Shown here piece by piece: positions 15,149-24,631 of a stretch of 41,159 nucleotides of DNA. How positions within the stretch are numbered: position 1 is the stretch's first letter; each line of letters begins with the position of its first letter. Below the pieces are notes generated by a model. The model saw only the letters and a list, made by a program, of their open reading frames with translations. It ran no database searches and was not told the DNA's origin. Source of the stretch: Candidatus Kapaibacterium sp. (lineage in GTDB: Bacteria; Bacteroidota; Ignavibacteria; Kapaibacteriales; Kapaibacteriaceae); the NCBI GenBank assembly GCA_022842685.1, contig JALHPC010000025.1, positions 1 through 41,159 on the forward strand, in the 5' to 3' direction. Made by a program: the position numbers and the translations under genes.

Positions 15149-17725
15149 ATGAAGAAGTTGTTCTCCTATTCCATTCTTGTGCTGACGGCGGCAGTGGCCT
15201 GCTCGATGTCGGCCATTGCCCACACAACGCGCGTGCTTGATGCTCGCACCATGATGTCGGTGCGGTCGGTATCGAAAACCATCGACCAAGCACTTGCAAC
15301 GCAGGGCGTTCTTCCCGTTACGCTTCACCTGAACGCTCTGGCCGACGTGGTGGCCCATCCGCCTACCGTGCTGACGATGCAGCATGTTCCTATGCCGAAC
15401 ATGAACGCGGCTACGTTCGACCTACGCTTGACGTCGCCCGTTGTTGACGGTACAACCATCATCGAGCACGGAACACCCAACGGCCGTAAGCAGCTACGTG
15501 TGCGCCCCGTGGTGTCGTACATCGGCACCATCAATGGCGACCCAGCGTCGCGCGTTACGCTGCACATGAGCAACACGGCCATGGTTGGCGTTGTCGAGCA
15601 GGCCGGACGCCGGTTTATCATCGACCGCGACTTCTCGGTTGCAGCTACCAAGGGCGACGTAGCCATGGTGGTGGGCGACGAGCGCGGTGTGCTTGACGAA
15701 CAGCCACTGCGCCAGTTCTTGTGTGGCACGCAAGACCTGCCGGTTTCCGAAGACGTGCTGCGTCAGACCAATAGCTACGCTAGCTTTAAGCCCATGGATC
15801 GTTCGCAGATGAACCTTCTTGAATTGCGACTAGCCATTGAAATCAACGACGACATTACGACGGAGTTCCTAGCCCGCGGTCAGACGGAAGAAGAAGTCGC
15901 CCAGTACTTCATCATGATTGTTGCCTGCATGAATCAGATTTACGAAGAGGAAGTAGGCACCCGCTTTACGATTTCGCTGCTTCGCATCTTCAACGAGTTC
16001 GAGCCCGCCGGCTATTCGTTTAACGGCACCGAGCCCGGACGCCTGTTGGGCGAGTTTGCCCGCCGGTGGTCGCAAACCGAGACGAACACGCAGCGCGACA
16101 TCGCCCACCACTTTGCCAAGATTCGTCCTGTTGGTGGTGGCTTCGTAGGCGGCATCGCCTTTGGTGGCAGCGGCAATCACAACCTGTGCAACCGTGGCTC
16201 AAATGGTAGCTATGCTGTAAGCACTGTCTATTACCGCCGAAACGAAATCATGCCTGGCCGGCCTGACGTAAGCCGCGGCTTCGTTTGGGACTACTTCGTT
16301 ATCGCCCACGAGATTGGTCATAACGTAGGCGCATGGCACACGCACAATTGCGCGTGGCCGCCTGCTATCCGCGATACGTGTCAGGTTATCGACGACAATA
16401 CCGACGCCTGTGCATCGGGTGCGGCCAACCGTCGTCCACGCCCAGGAACAATCATGAGCTATTGCCACCTGGTTAACGGCAATTCTACTCCGCCAATCTT
16501 TGGCTCGGGCGTAGCCGCCCGTATGCGCCAGTGGGTCGAGTCATCATGCGCTCGCCAGCCGGCTGCCCCCACCGTTAGCATTACTTCGCCACGTGGTTCG
16601 GAAACGTTTAACGGTGGCGACGAGTTGGCCATCCGTTGGCAATCGGCACGGGTACAAAGCGTAACGCTGCAATACAGTACGAACGACGGCAGCACGTGGA
16701 CGACCATCGTACCAAGCGTGCCAGCTACCGACCGTGAATACCTGTGGCGCTTGCCAGCTATCGATGCACCAACGATGTGGATTCGCGCCTTCGACGTACA
16801 GTCGCAAGGCGTTGCCGATACTACGCTGGCAAGCTACAGCATTTCGCTTCCGCTAACCCTTAACGAACCACGCGGCGGAGAACGCTATGGCGTTGGTCGG
16901 CAGGTTAACGTTAACTGGACCCGCCAGCAATCTGTTGGCGCGGTTCGCGTTGAGCTCTCGTTGAACAACGGCGAGTCGTGGCAGACCATTGCACCGAGCG
17001 TTGCCGAGCAGAACTTCACATGGACCGTTCCCGATTCACCATCCGACCAAGCACGCATCCGCGTTACATCGGTAGCGAATTCCGGCATCGTTGCAACTTC
17101 CGACGTCTTTTCCATTGGACGTCCGCGCTTGAGCGTCGACATCCCACTTGCCAACGGTGAAATCTGCAATAACCACCCCAATCAGTTCCGTTGGTCGGCC
17201 GATTACGTCGATCGTATCCGCATCGACTTTTCGACAGACGGAGTTCAGTGGCGCTTGGCTACCACGCAGCCGTCGGTCGACGCCGCACAGTTTCAGATCT
17301 TCAGCATCAGCAATGGCATTCGTGGCCTTACCGCAGGTAGTACATGTTCTATCCGGATGCGTTCTACTGCCGATACCTCCTTGCAGTCCATCGTTCAAGG
17401 CATTCGTGTTGTCGAATGTGACGGCCCAGTGTCGGTTAACGACGGCGACCCCGTTAGCGGAGGCCTCATCATCCGCTCGATTACGCCAAATCCTGCTCGT
17501 GGCCAAGCCGTGCTCACCCTGGGTGTAAGCGCCGCCAGCACGCTATGGGTTGACCTTGTAGGCATCGACGGACGCCGCATACCTGTGATGTCGGCTGTGG
17601 CTGTCGAGGCCGCAGCAGCGCAGTCGTTAACGCTTTCGCTCGACGGTGTGGCGCAAGGCCAATATCAACTGGTTGTTCGCACTTCCTCCGAGTCTGTCTC
17701 TGTACCGCTCAACGTCGTCCGCTAG
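15149..17725 (+). CDS. Secreted metzincin (reprolysin-like M12B) protease with T9SS sorting domain
   Basis: 858 residues with a signal peptide (FSYSILVLTAAVACSMSAIA). A propeptide-like region of about 190 residues precedes the catalytic domain. The zinc motif HEIGHNVGAWH lies at 387-397 (HExxHxxGxxH). The Met-turn is in PGTIMSYCH, which defines a metzincin close to the M12B/reprolysin-like families. Two Kre9/Knh4-like beta domains follow, from about 470 and 570 (SPRGSETFNGGDELAIRW and EPRGGERYGVGRQVNVNW), each with a YSTNDGSTW- or LSNNGESW-like strand, and a third more diverged copy near 660-750. The end (ITPNPARGQAVLTL ... GQYQLVVRT ... LNVVR) is a T9SS sorting domain. It is likely an extracellular protease. 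Confidence 0.88.
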   Translation: MKKLFSYSILVLTAAVACSMSAIAHTTRVLDARTMMSVRSVSKTIDQALATQGVLPVTLHLNALADVVAHPPTVLTMQHVPMPNMNAATFDLRLTSPVVDGTTIIEHGTPNGRKQLRVRPVVSYIGTINGDPASRVTLHMSNTAMVGVVEQAGRRFIIDRDFSVAATKGDVAMVVGDERGVLDEQPLRQFLCGTQDLPVSEDVLRQTNSYASFKPMDRSQMNLLELRLAIEINDDITTEFLARGQTEEEVAQYFIMIVACMNQIYEEEVGTRFTISLLRIFNEFEPAGYSFNGTEPGRLLGEFARRWSQTETNTQRDIAHHFAKIRPVGGGFVGGIAFGGSGNHNLCNRGSNGSYAVSTVYYRRNEIMPGRPDVSRGFVWDYFVIAHEIGHNVGAWHTHNCAWPPAIRDTCQVIDDNTDACASGAANRRPRPGTIMSYCHLVNGNSTPPIFGSGVAARMRQWVESSCARQPAAPTVSITSPRGSETFNGGDELAIRWQSARVQSVTLQYSTNDGSTWTTIVPSVPATDREYLWRLPAIDAPTMWIRAFDVQSQGVADTTLASYSISLPLTLNEPRGGERYGVGRQVNVNWTRQQSVGAVRVELSLNNGESWQTIAPSVAEQNFTWTVPDSPSDQARIRVTSVANSGIVATSDVFSIGRPRLSVDIPLANGEICNNHPNQFRWSADYVDRIRIDFSTDGVQWRLATTQPSVDAAQFQIFSISNGIRGLTAGSTCSIRMRSTADTSLQSIVQGIRVVECDGPVSVNDGDPVSGGLIIRSITPNPARGQAVLTLGVSAASTLWVDLVGIDGRRIPVMSAVAVEAAAAQSLTLSLDGVAQGQYQLVVRTSSESVSVPLNVVR

Positions 17726-17746
17726 TCCACATCATCGAGGGACGTC

Positions 17747-18649
17747 GTGAGCATCTTCAACAAACTCGTGGTAGCAACGCTACCACTGATCCCCAAGAGC
17801 ATCATCCAAACAGTGGCTCGGCGTTATATCGCCGGGCCACTCCTCGATGATGCCGTCCGTATTACCAAACAGCTTCACGAGAAGGGGGCAACTGCCACCA
17901 TCGACGTGTTGGGCGAGTTTGTGACCGATGCAGCGCGTGCGCGGCACGAGGCCACCATGTCGGCCAATGTGTTGCATGCCATTCGCGACCACCACCTGCC
18001 GGCCTACCTAAGCGTTAAGCTCACGTCGCTTGGCCTTGACATCGACCGCGACTTCGCCTACGACAACGTGAGGGCGCTGGTGCGCCAGGCCGCTGCCGAC
18101 GGGTTGTTTGTACGGATGGACATGGAGAATACGCCCTACACCGATGTGACGTTGGAGTTCTATAAGCGACTACGCGGCGATGGGTTCGACAATGTAGGTG
18201 TTGTGTTGCAGGCCTATCTGCACCGCACCGAGGCCGACGTTCGCTCCTTGCTCGACTATGCACCGTCGGTGCGGTTATGCAAGGGCATCTACGTCGAAGA
18301 CGCCAGCGTAGCTATCAAGGATGCCGACGCCATACGGGCAAACTACAGCATGTTGCTACGGTTGTTGCTGGATGGTGGAGCGCGCACGCATATTGCCACG
18401 CACGACGAGGCGCTCATCGTCGACGCCGAGAAGGCATTAGCCGAGCGGCGCACTGCCCACGACCAATACGAATTCCAGATGTTGCTAGGTGTGCGCGAAG
18501 ATCGCCGCGATTCACTCCTGCGTGCTGGCCACGCCGTGCGCATCTACGTACCCTTTGGAGAGGACTGGTATGGATACTCGACGCGTCGACTCAAGGAAAA
18601 CCCCGCTGTGGCTGGCTACGTTGCCAAGGCCATCCTTACGGGATCGTAG
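17747..18649 (+). CDS. Proline dehydrogenase (monofunctional, PutA-like)
   Basis: 300 residues from a GTG start 21 bp after the protease gene. It oxidises proline to pyrroline-5-carboxylate with FAD at the membrane. It shows the TIM-barrel pattern of short ProDHs: TIDVLGEFV, AYLSVKLTSLGLDID, VRMDMENTPYTD, VVLQAYLHRTEADV, VRLCKGIYVE, HIATHDEALI, FQMLLGVR and VRIYVPFGEDWYGYSTRRLKENP. The last block holds the substrate-binding Arg pair and the E-N signature. No pyrroline-5-carboxylate dehydrogenase gene is in the window. Confidence 0.93.
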   Translation: MSIFNKLVVATLPLIPKSIIQTVARRYIAGPLLDDAVRITKQLHEKGATATIDVLGEFVTDAARARHEATMSANVLHAIRDHHLPAYLSVKLTSLGLDIDRDFAYDNVRALVRQAAADGLFVRMDMENTPYTDVTLEFYKRLRGDGFDNVGVVLQAYLHRTEADVRSLLDYAPSVRLCKGIYVEDASVAIKDADAIRANYSMLLRLLLDGGARTHIATHDEALIVDAEKALAERRTAHDQYEFQMLLGVREDRRDSLLRAGHAVRIYVPFGEDWYGYSTRRLKENPAVAGYVAKAILTGS

Positions 18650-18704
18650 TGCGCAACTAACGCGCATAGCGCACGGCGCATGGCGCAACCGAAGCCCCCT
18701 ATTC

Positions 18705-19556
18705 ATGATGGTGGCAGTTGCCATCATGGTGGCGGCCTGTACGCATACACAACCCAGCGGCACTGGGCGGCTAACCGTTGCCACGTTCAACATTGAATGG
18801 TTGGGAGATGGCGTAGCCGACTCGAAGCCACGCAGCGACGGTGAGTACATGCGTATTGCCGACATCATCATTAAGACCGAGGCCGACGTTATAGGCGTGC
18901 AGGAGATCGAGAATCAGGCCGCACTCAACAAGGTGCTGCGCTTCTTAAAGCAAGAGCATGAATACGAAGGCATCGTGCTGGAGGGGTCGGGGCAGCAGCA
19001 TACTGGACTGCTGTGGCGTAAGGGTATCGAAGTAACGCCGAAGGGCGCCTACATGCCGCTTGTAACCAGTGCTGGACGCTCGCGGCCCGGCCTTGTGGTT
19101 GAATGTAAGAAGGGCGACTTCGACTGGGTTATGATGGTGGTTCACTTAAAGAGCACGTCGAGGTTCGACTCTACCACGGCGCTGCGCGAACAGGCACGTA
19201 CGATACGACTGCAACAGGCCGACGCAATCGTGCGCTGGGCCGACAGCGTAATCACGAACAAGGACATGGATGTGGTGGTGGTGGGTGACTTTAACGACTT
19301 CCCAGATCGCAAGGCCAATGCTACGCTGACGGCTATCGTGGAACACGACGGGTTGCACTTTACCACGGGTGCACTTACGAGTTGCAAGGACTCGAAGTGG
19401 AAGACCATCGATCACGTGGTGGTTTCATCCACCATGAAGTCGCGACTTCTCGACCCCTCGATACGGTCAGAGAATTTTTATCAGTATCTAGAAAAGCCGG
19501 ATGCCGAAAAGGTCAGCGACCACTGTCCGGTAGTCGTTTCGTTTCGGTTGCCCTAG
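18705..19556 (+). CDS. Endonuclease/exonuclease/phosphatase-family lipoprotein
   Basis: About 283 residues from the ATG at 18705, which starts a hydrophobic segment ending in a lipobox (I-M-V-A-A-C). An in-frame ATG at 18570 would add 45 residues with positive charges but would overlap proline dehydrogenase by 80 bp, so the start is uncertain. The EEP fold is clear: TVATFNIEWLGDG, DVIGVQEIEN (metal-binding Glu), VVVGDFNDFPD, TIDHVVVS and VSDHCPVVVSF (catalytic Asp-His). Members cleave phosphodiester or phosphate bonds in nucleic acids, sphingomyelin or inositol phosphates. A membrane-anchored nuclease is plausible here. The gene ends 3 bp from a convergent gene. Confidence 0.85.
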   Translation: MMVAVAIMVAACTHTQPSGTGRLTVATFNIEWLGDGVADSKPRSDGEYMRIADIIIKTEADVIGVQEIENQAALNKVLRFLKQEHEYEGIVLEGSGQQHTGLLWRKGIEVTPKGAYMPLVTSAGRSRPGLVVECKKGDFDWVMMVVHLKSTSRFDSTTALREQARTIRLQQADAIVRWADSVITNKDMDVVVVGDFNDFPDRKANATLTAIVEHDGLHFTTGALTSCKDSKWKTIDHVVVSSTMKSRLLDPSIRSENFYQYLEKPDAEKVSDHCPVVVSFRLP

Positions 19557-19559
19557 GTA

Positions 19560-22031
19560 TTAGGCAAAGACGACGACCTTGTTCCCTTGGCGGCCGGCTA
19601 TCGTAAGAGCGTGATAGGCGTTGTCCAAGACGCGATCCCACGCTTCGGTGGGTACCGCTTCGGCCACGCCAATGGAGACCGTAGCTGAGAACCGCTTGCC
19701 GTCGATATCGATAATCGAGCTGGCAATTTCCTTTCGCATGCGTTCCGTCCAAATCTGTGCCTGCTGGGCTTTGGCGCCTACGAGGCCAACGGCCACTTGG
19801 TCGACGTCGATGCGCCCGAGCAGGTCGTAGGGGCGTAGCTCGTTGCGGAGCTTTGCCAGTACATGCAGCAGCACGCGGTCGGTGCGTTGTGGATCGTCGC
19901 CGCCCTTACCCGACGGGTCGAGGCGAACGATGCAGGTGGTGAAGGGGATTTCGTAGTCAACGCTGCGCGAGCATTCCTCTTGCAGCCGCATTTGGAATCC
20001 GATGCGGTTCATGATGCCGCTCGATTCATCGAACATCGCGCCATGTTGTACCATGTCGTGTTCGCGCACGTGCTCCAAGAACGTGCCAGCATGATCGCAC
20101 AGTGCCTCGAGGATGACGGTGTCTTGCTGGCTTAGGGCTACCATAGGATTTTCGACGTAGAGGGCGCCGTATACGCCCGTAAACGATCGGATTGGGATGG
20201 CAAGGAACTGACCCGTTTCCATGACGGGTTCGGCCGACGTAACGCGCAGCACGCCGGGGGCGCAGGCCACGTCGACGGTCGTGCCCGAAGAAATTGCTGC
20301 ACCTACAACGCTACGCTCTAGGTCGACGGCAGCGCCTACCAAGGCGCCGTAGTCGGCAAGGTCGCCCGAGGCAGCGTGAACGACGTTCCACCCACGCTCT
20401 TCGTCGAACAGTACTAGGCCGAGCGTTACAACGTCGAGACTTTCGATCGTCGAGTTAATCAGGGCACGCAAAACCGAAGCTTGGTCGATGCCCCGTTCGC
20501 GAACGAATGAACGCAGCAACTCGATGGCCTTGAGTACACGAGCCGACTGTTGCAAGTCGTACTTGCCGGTATAGCTTTGGATGAGGCCGCTAATGAGCTT
20601 TGTGAAGTGACCAAAGAAACCAACGGTAAGCGAGTCGTAGGCATCGGGCTCTTTGGCATCGGCACACAACACACCAACCACGGTGTTGCCGTAATAGACC
20701 GGGACGCCGATAAACGACTGCGTTCCGGCAGGGCGTGCATAGTACGGCAGAAGGTCGAGCTCGGCCGTGGCGCGAATCTCTGTTAGAATCTCTGGTCTGC
20801 CGTGGAGCGCAATCTGGCTTACCACATCGTCGCCTAGCGGCAGCTTACGTTCCGGCTTAAACACACCCTCGCTAACGTCCGTAATCGTGGCTTCGACCAC
20901 TAGGCGTCGTTGCTCGGCACTCACCCACAGGAAGGCAGCCGTGCGTGCGTTGATCATCGAGCGGATAACCTGGAGCACGCGGTTGAGCAGGTGGTCGAAT
21001 TCCTTGCGCGGCTCGGCACCGTCAAACGCGTCGACGTCGTCGACTAAGTCGTTAAGCGACACACGGTGCTCCACGGTACGAGCAGGAGGGGGCTCGGGCG
21101 TAGCTTCGCTGGGTGCGGCGGCCGGTTCGGATACGATGGGCAGGGCTTGCTCGATCTCGCTGTTGGTAATGTTGGTCGTGGGTATCTCCACGGCATCCAG
21201 CGTGGGGGTAGGGTCGTGTTCGAATGCCTCGGCCGCAGGTTCGGGTTCGGTTGGTGGCGGTGTGGTTGGCGGCGGCGTAGCGGGCGGCGTGGATGAGCCC
21301 TTGGGGCGCTTGCGAATCACAACGTCGTCGGAGATTGCCACGTCGCCTTCGATGGCGTTGATATCAACAGTTTGCACGGGGGCTCCTACGTCGAGTTGGG
21401 CCGTAGATCGGGCTGGTGCAGCAACGGCCCGCGCAGCCACGGGCTCGGCAGTGGCTGCAACTTCGGCAGCAAGCAGAGCATCGGCTTCGGCTTTGGCCTT
21501 GCGTTGTTCTACCACCAGTCGTACGTTAGGGTTGGCGCGTACCTTCGTGCGTACGCCTACCACAGTAATGCCGTCGTTTCCGTCGCCCAGCTGTGTTCCT
21601 ACAAGAGCTTGCGAGGCAGGGGGCGCCGAAGCGCTGGCGGGCCTTGGCTTGGGCCGGGCTTCGTCGAACAGTACACCCTGTTTGTCGTCGAAGAACTCTT
21701 GCGTGGCGTCGCCGCCAAACTGCGTGCGATAGTCGTCGCTAGCAAACGTGATGCGCTTGCCGCTGGCGTCTTCGCGCGTATCGGCCGAGATGTCGGTGGG
21801 CTGGCTGACGGTACGTCGCTTCGACTGCTCGATGGAAAGATCGGCAATGCGCGGCGAAATCATCATGAACAGGGCTACGCCGCCCAAGATGGCGATGCAG
21901 ACGCCGATAAGGCGCACGGCCATATCGTCGAGAAAGAGCGCGATAAACAGCCCCATGGCGATGACGACGAAGGCCATCGCGTCGCTGGCTTGAAAGAGCT
22001 TTCGGAAGTCGAGCTTGCGCGCTGAAGCCAT
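19560..22031 (-). CDS. Membrane-anchored GAF-GAF protein with degenerate GGDEF domain
   Basis: 823 residues. Two membrane helices sit at about 18-35 and 39-57, followed by a disordered linker to about 320 with a Pro/Thr stretch (PPATPPPTTPPP). Two GAF-like domains follow at roughly 340-470 (with SFIGVPVYYGNTVVGVLCAD) and 490-630 (ending FLAIPIRSFTGVYGALYVENP). The last ~165 residues have the diguanylate-cyclase fold (EIPFTTCIVRLD, RVLLHVLAKLRNELRPYDLLGRI, SATVSIGVAEAVP). Where active enzymes have GGDEF this protein has I-D-V-D-Q, so cyclase activity is unlikely. It could be a sensor or scaffold. It starts 4 bp after the lipoprotein gene, with which it forms a unit. Confidence 0.82.
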   Translation of the reverse strand: MASARKLDFRKLFQASDAMAFVVIAMGLFIALFLDDMAVRLIGVCIAILGGVALFMMISPRIADLSIEQSKRRTVSQPTDISADTREDASGKRITFASDDYRTQFGGDATQEFFDDKQGVLFDEARPKPRPASASAPPASQALVGTQLGDGNDGITVVGVRTKVRANPNVRLVVEQRKAKAEADALLAAEVAATAEPVAARAVAAPARSTAQLDVGAPVQTVDINAIEGDVAISDDVVIRKRPKGSSTPPATPPPTTPPPTEPEPAAEAFEHDPTPTLDAVEIPTTNITNSEIEQALPIVSEPAAAPSEATPEPPPARTVEHRVSLNDLVDDVDAFDGAEPRKEFDHLLNRVLQVIRSMINARTAAFLWVSAEQRRLVVEATITDVSEGVFKPERKLPLGDDVVSQIALHGRPEILTEIRATAELDLLPYYARPAGTQSFIGVPVYYGNTVVGVLCADAKEPDAYDSLTVGFFGHFTKLISGLIQSYTGKYDLQQSARVLKAIELLRSFVRERGIDQASVLRALINSTIESLDVVTLGLVLFDEERGWNVVHAASGDLADYGALVGAAVDLERSVVGAAISSGTTVDVACAPGVLRVTSAEPVMETGQFLAIPIRSFTGVYGALYVENPMVALSQQDTVILEALCDHAGTFLEHVREHDMVQHGAMFDESSGIMNRIGFQMRLQEECSRSVDYEIPFTTCIVRLDPSGKGGDDPQRTDRVLLHVLAKLRNELRPYDLLGRIDVDQVAVGLVGAKAQQAQIWTERMRKEIASSIIDIDGKRFSATVSIGVAEAVPTEAWDRVLDNAYHALTIAGRQGNKVVVFA

Positions 22032-22035
22032 GGCG

Positions 22036-23079
22036 TTACCGGATGAGGTCGACAGAATAGCGCATAGACGTATGCTGCGACACGGGCTGGCGAAGGCCAG
22101 TGGATGGTTGAGAAAGGACGCCTACAACGTTGGTGGTAATGGCATTGTCTTTCTTGACGGTATGGCCCTTGTGGGCATCTATCACCACCGTGCCGGTACC
22201 GGTGACCTCGCCCTTGGTGACCTTGACGGTAACGGGACTGCCCTTAGGGGCCGGCAAGGCCGTGATGGCGCCCGTTAGGCGGGCGTCGATCGTTGCTAGT
22301 CGAAGCCCCTTAACAGAGCGTACTGACCGGATAGCATAGTTGGCAGTGCTGGTGGCTTGGAAGAAGTCCATGACGGGCGTGGAGTTCGACGACGTCCACG
22401 AGCGCGAGCTGTCGAGGGCCGCTGTTGGAAAGCGCATGTATTCTTGTTCGACGAGCATGGCAAACACGGCGGCTTCGATTTGGTTCGATAGGGCTGGCAG
22501 CTCGGCGTCGGAAATCGTTGGAACGGCGGCCTTGATTTTGTTGACGATGGTGGAGACGCCCGAGATTTCTTGAATGCGACCCTGCGGAGTTAGGATGAGG
22601 GTGACTTCTTCGCCGAGGATGGCCGACAGGTGTATGCGCTGCGGGTCGTTACGTTGGGCCGAATCGGCACTGTTGTAATGTTGTTCGTACAGCACGGCCT
22701 TGGTAGTGATGTTGCGAACAACGGCATGCATTTGGATGGAATCAACAACGACGCCAATGTCGAACGACCCATCGCTGCGGATGGCCTTGATGCGTTTTGT
22801 GTAAACGTGGATAGACTGTTGTGTGGCCTTGGCGGAATCGGGACCTGTAATGGCCTCCTGGCGCATGCGATAGCGAAACACGTCGCCGACGGCATAGCGC
22901 AGACGGAGTGTATCGATGCGGGCCTCATCGCCGCTTACTTCGGGGGCGTTGGCAATGTCGGACTCGGTGATGGTTTCGGTGCCAGACAACGCCGAGGCAT
23001 CGTCGGCAGGGGTAGTGTCGGTGTTAGAACACGCAACGAGAGCGAAAGCGAGGCCCAAGGCCAGGAATCGGATTACCAT
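22036..23079 (-). CDS. DUF6263-like lipoprotein
   Basis: 347 residues from the ATG at 23079, which gives a textbook lipoprotein signal (FLALGLAFALVAC) and overlaps the upstream gene by 7 bp. The mature part is mostly beta: RLRYAVGDVFRYRMRQEAI near the start, a central IVNKIKAAVPTISDAELPAL helix, and a C-terminal region beginning DARLTGA. The pattern of an early V-G-D/Y-R-Y strand and late T-x-x-G-x-A strands resembles DUF6263-type envelope proteins and also the neighbouring gene. The family name is tentative; the function is unknown. It is part of a three-gene minus-strand unit ending in the GAF/GGDEF protein. Confidence 0.7.
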   Translation of the reverse strand: MVIRFLALGLAFALVACSNTDTTPADDASALSGTETITESDIANAPEVSGDEARIDTLRLRYAVGDVFRYRMRQEAITGPDSAKATQQSIHVYTKRIKAIRSDGSFDIGVVVDSIQMHAVVRNITTKAVLYEQHYNSADSAQRNDPQRIHLSAILGEEVTLILTPQGRIQEISGVSTIVNKIKAAVPTISDAELPALSNQIEAAVFAMLVEQEYMRFPTAALDSSRSWTSSNSTPVMDFFQATSTANYAIRSVRSVKGLRLATIDARLTGAITALPAPKGSPVTVKVTKGEVTGTGTVVIDAHKGHTVKKDNAITTNVVGVLSQPSTGLRQPVSQHTSMRYSVDLIR

Positions 23080-24035
23080 TGATATTGGCCCTGAAGGGTC
23101 CACGTAACTGTCGACTTAGACTCGGTGGTATAGACTTCGTTGCCTATGCGGCCGCGGATGCGGGCGTGGCTACGTTGGACAACACGATTGATGATGCCGG
23201 TAGTCGTTAGGTCGACTGTAGCGTCGATAGCAACAGAACCATCGACAACACGAGACACGTCGGAGATGCCGTACACGTGAAAAGGTGTGCCTGGCTGGGC
23301 CTTTACGGTATCGACAGTGCGCAGAGTATAGACGCCACCACCATAGGTTGCGAAGGTGGTGCGTACGGTGGCGGCAATGTCGATGTTGTCGACACGTAGC
23401 GAATAGCTGTGTTTCCAGCTAGAGTCTACGGCGATGCGCTTGCCGGGAATCACGCGCTTTTGGAGGTCGGCAACGTGAAGAACACCGGCATCGCTCACGG
23501 CTTGATTCCAGATCATGCTTCGGACAGAGTCGACGTCGGAAGCATTTTCAGCCAAGTAATCCCGGATCCACACGAGGTTGTCGCCACCCACGGCCTTGGC
23601 TTCACCATACGGGTTGTAAGTGATTTCTGCCGAGCGGTTTAGGATGCCAAGGTAGTTGTTAAGGTCGAGGAAGTTCTTGGGAGCGATGTCGATTTGTGAG
23701 TCGTACGTTACCGACACGCCCTCGGAGGTGAAGGCATAGGTAAGCGAGTCGACGTTCACAACGACTTTCGACACGTTGTCGCTACTTTCGATACAGCGCA
23801 CGGTAAGGTACAGGCGCACGTTCCGGTCGTAACCCTTGGCCGCACCGGCGCTGTGCATGCGCGACGCTGTGTCGCGAATATCGACGGTATATGACTGGGC
23901 CACGCCGGGGCGGTAAAGCGCCTGCAGGCGGTATTCACGAGGCGGAGCCGGTTTATTCGACGACCCTTTTTCTTGGGCGGTAGCCAGCGAAACGCAGGCG
24001 AGCACCGCAAGAAATAGGAGGGAGAGGTTGGTCAT
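23073..24035 (-). CDS. Secreted protein of unknown function, related in plan to its downstream neighbour
   Basis: 320 residues with a signal peptide (LLFLAVLACVSLATAQ). The mature part starts EYRLQALYRPGVAQSYTVDI and is beta-rich throughout, with KRVIPGKRIAVDSSWKHSY in the middle and a final VDLTTTGIINRVVQRSHARI. The overall plan (N-terminal beta segment, central helical insert, C-terminal beta segment) parallels the downstream lipoprotein, so the two may be distant paralogues. First gene of the unit; a TAATTTTG box lies 72 bp upstream. Confidence 0.7.
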   Translation of the reverse strand: MTNLSLLFLAVLACVSLATAQEKGSSNKPAPPREYRLQALYRPGVAQSYTVDIRDTASRMHSAGAAKGYDRNVRLYLTVRCIESSDNVSKVVVNVDSLTYAFTSEGVSVTYDSQIDIAPKNFLDLNNYLGILNRSAEITYNPYGEAKAVGGDNLVWIRDYLAENASDVDSVRSMIWNQAVSDAGVLHVADLQKRVIPGKRIAVDSSWKHSYSLRVDNIDIAATVRTTFATYGGGVYTLRTVDTVKAQPGTPFHVYGISDVSRVVDGSVAIDATVDLTTTGIINRVVQRSHARIRGRIGNEVYTTESKSTVTWTLQGQYQW

Positions 24036-24106
24036 GGAGAGCGTCCTTGTTTGTGCTGTGGCGTACGACGGGCACCAATGATTGCGTCGTGTTATAGCAC
24101 AAACGA

Positions 24107-24114
24107 CAAAATTA
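24107..24114 (-). promoter_or_regulatory. -7 box TAATTTTG for the envelope/GAF unit
   Basis: Exact TAnnTTTG match on the minus strand in the 129-bp gap between ndk and the first gene of the unit. The predicted leader is about 65 nt. Confidence 0.45.
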
Positions 24115-24164
24115 CGCTTTCTTCGTTACTTCGACCGCTCCCTGTTTGCCGTAAGCGGGCCGCC

Positions 24165-24587
24165 TTAGGCGTTGTCTGCCAGTTCGGCTTCGCTAAAGAA
24201 GAACGCAACTTCGTTGCGGCCATTCTCTACCGAGTCCGAGCCGTGAACGGCGTTTTCGCCCTTGCTGGTGGCGTACAGCTTTCGCACGGTGCCATCGGCA
24301 GCTTCGGCAGGATCGGTGGCGCCGATAAGGGTACGCCAATCTGCTACGGCGTTGGCCTTTTCGAGGGCAATCGGAACAACGGGGCCGGAGCTCATGAAGG
24401 TAACAAGTTCGCCGTAGAAGGGGCGTTCCTTGTGGACGGCATAGAATGCGCCAGCTTGGGTAGCCGACAGGCGAGTGAGCTTCATGCCAAGGATGCGGAA
24501 GCCGGCCTTTTCGATCATGGCAACAATGTTGCCAATGTTGTTGTTGCGAACGGCGTCGGGCTTAAGGATACAGAGGGTACGTTCCAT
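24165..24587 (-). CDS. ndk: Nucleoside diphosphate kinase
   Basis: 140 residues, the normal length. It transfers the gamma phosphate between nucleoside triphosphates and diphosphates through a phosphohistidine. It starts [12 protein letters not shown], has [10 protein letters not shown], and carries the active-site His in [10 protein letters not shown] (H115). It lies 45 bp downstream of sucD on the same strand and is probably cotranscribed. Confidence 0.96.
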   Translation of the reverse strand: MERTLCILKPDAVRNNNIGNIVAMIEKAGFRILGMKLTRLSATQAGAFYAVHKERPFYGELVTFMSSGPVVPIALEKANAVADWRTLIGATDPAEAADGTVRKLYATSKGENAVHGSDSVENGRNEVAFFFSEAELADNA

Positions 24588-24631
24588 GGTCGTAGTTTCG
24601 GTGTAGGGAGTGAAAATTGGAAAGTTCGAGC

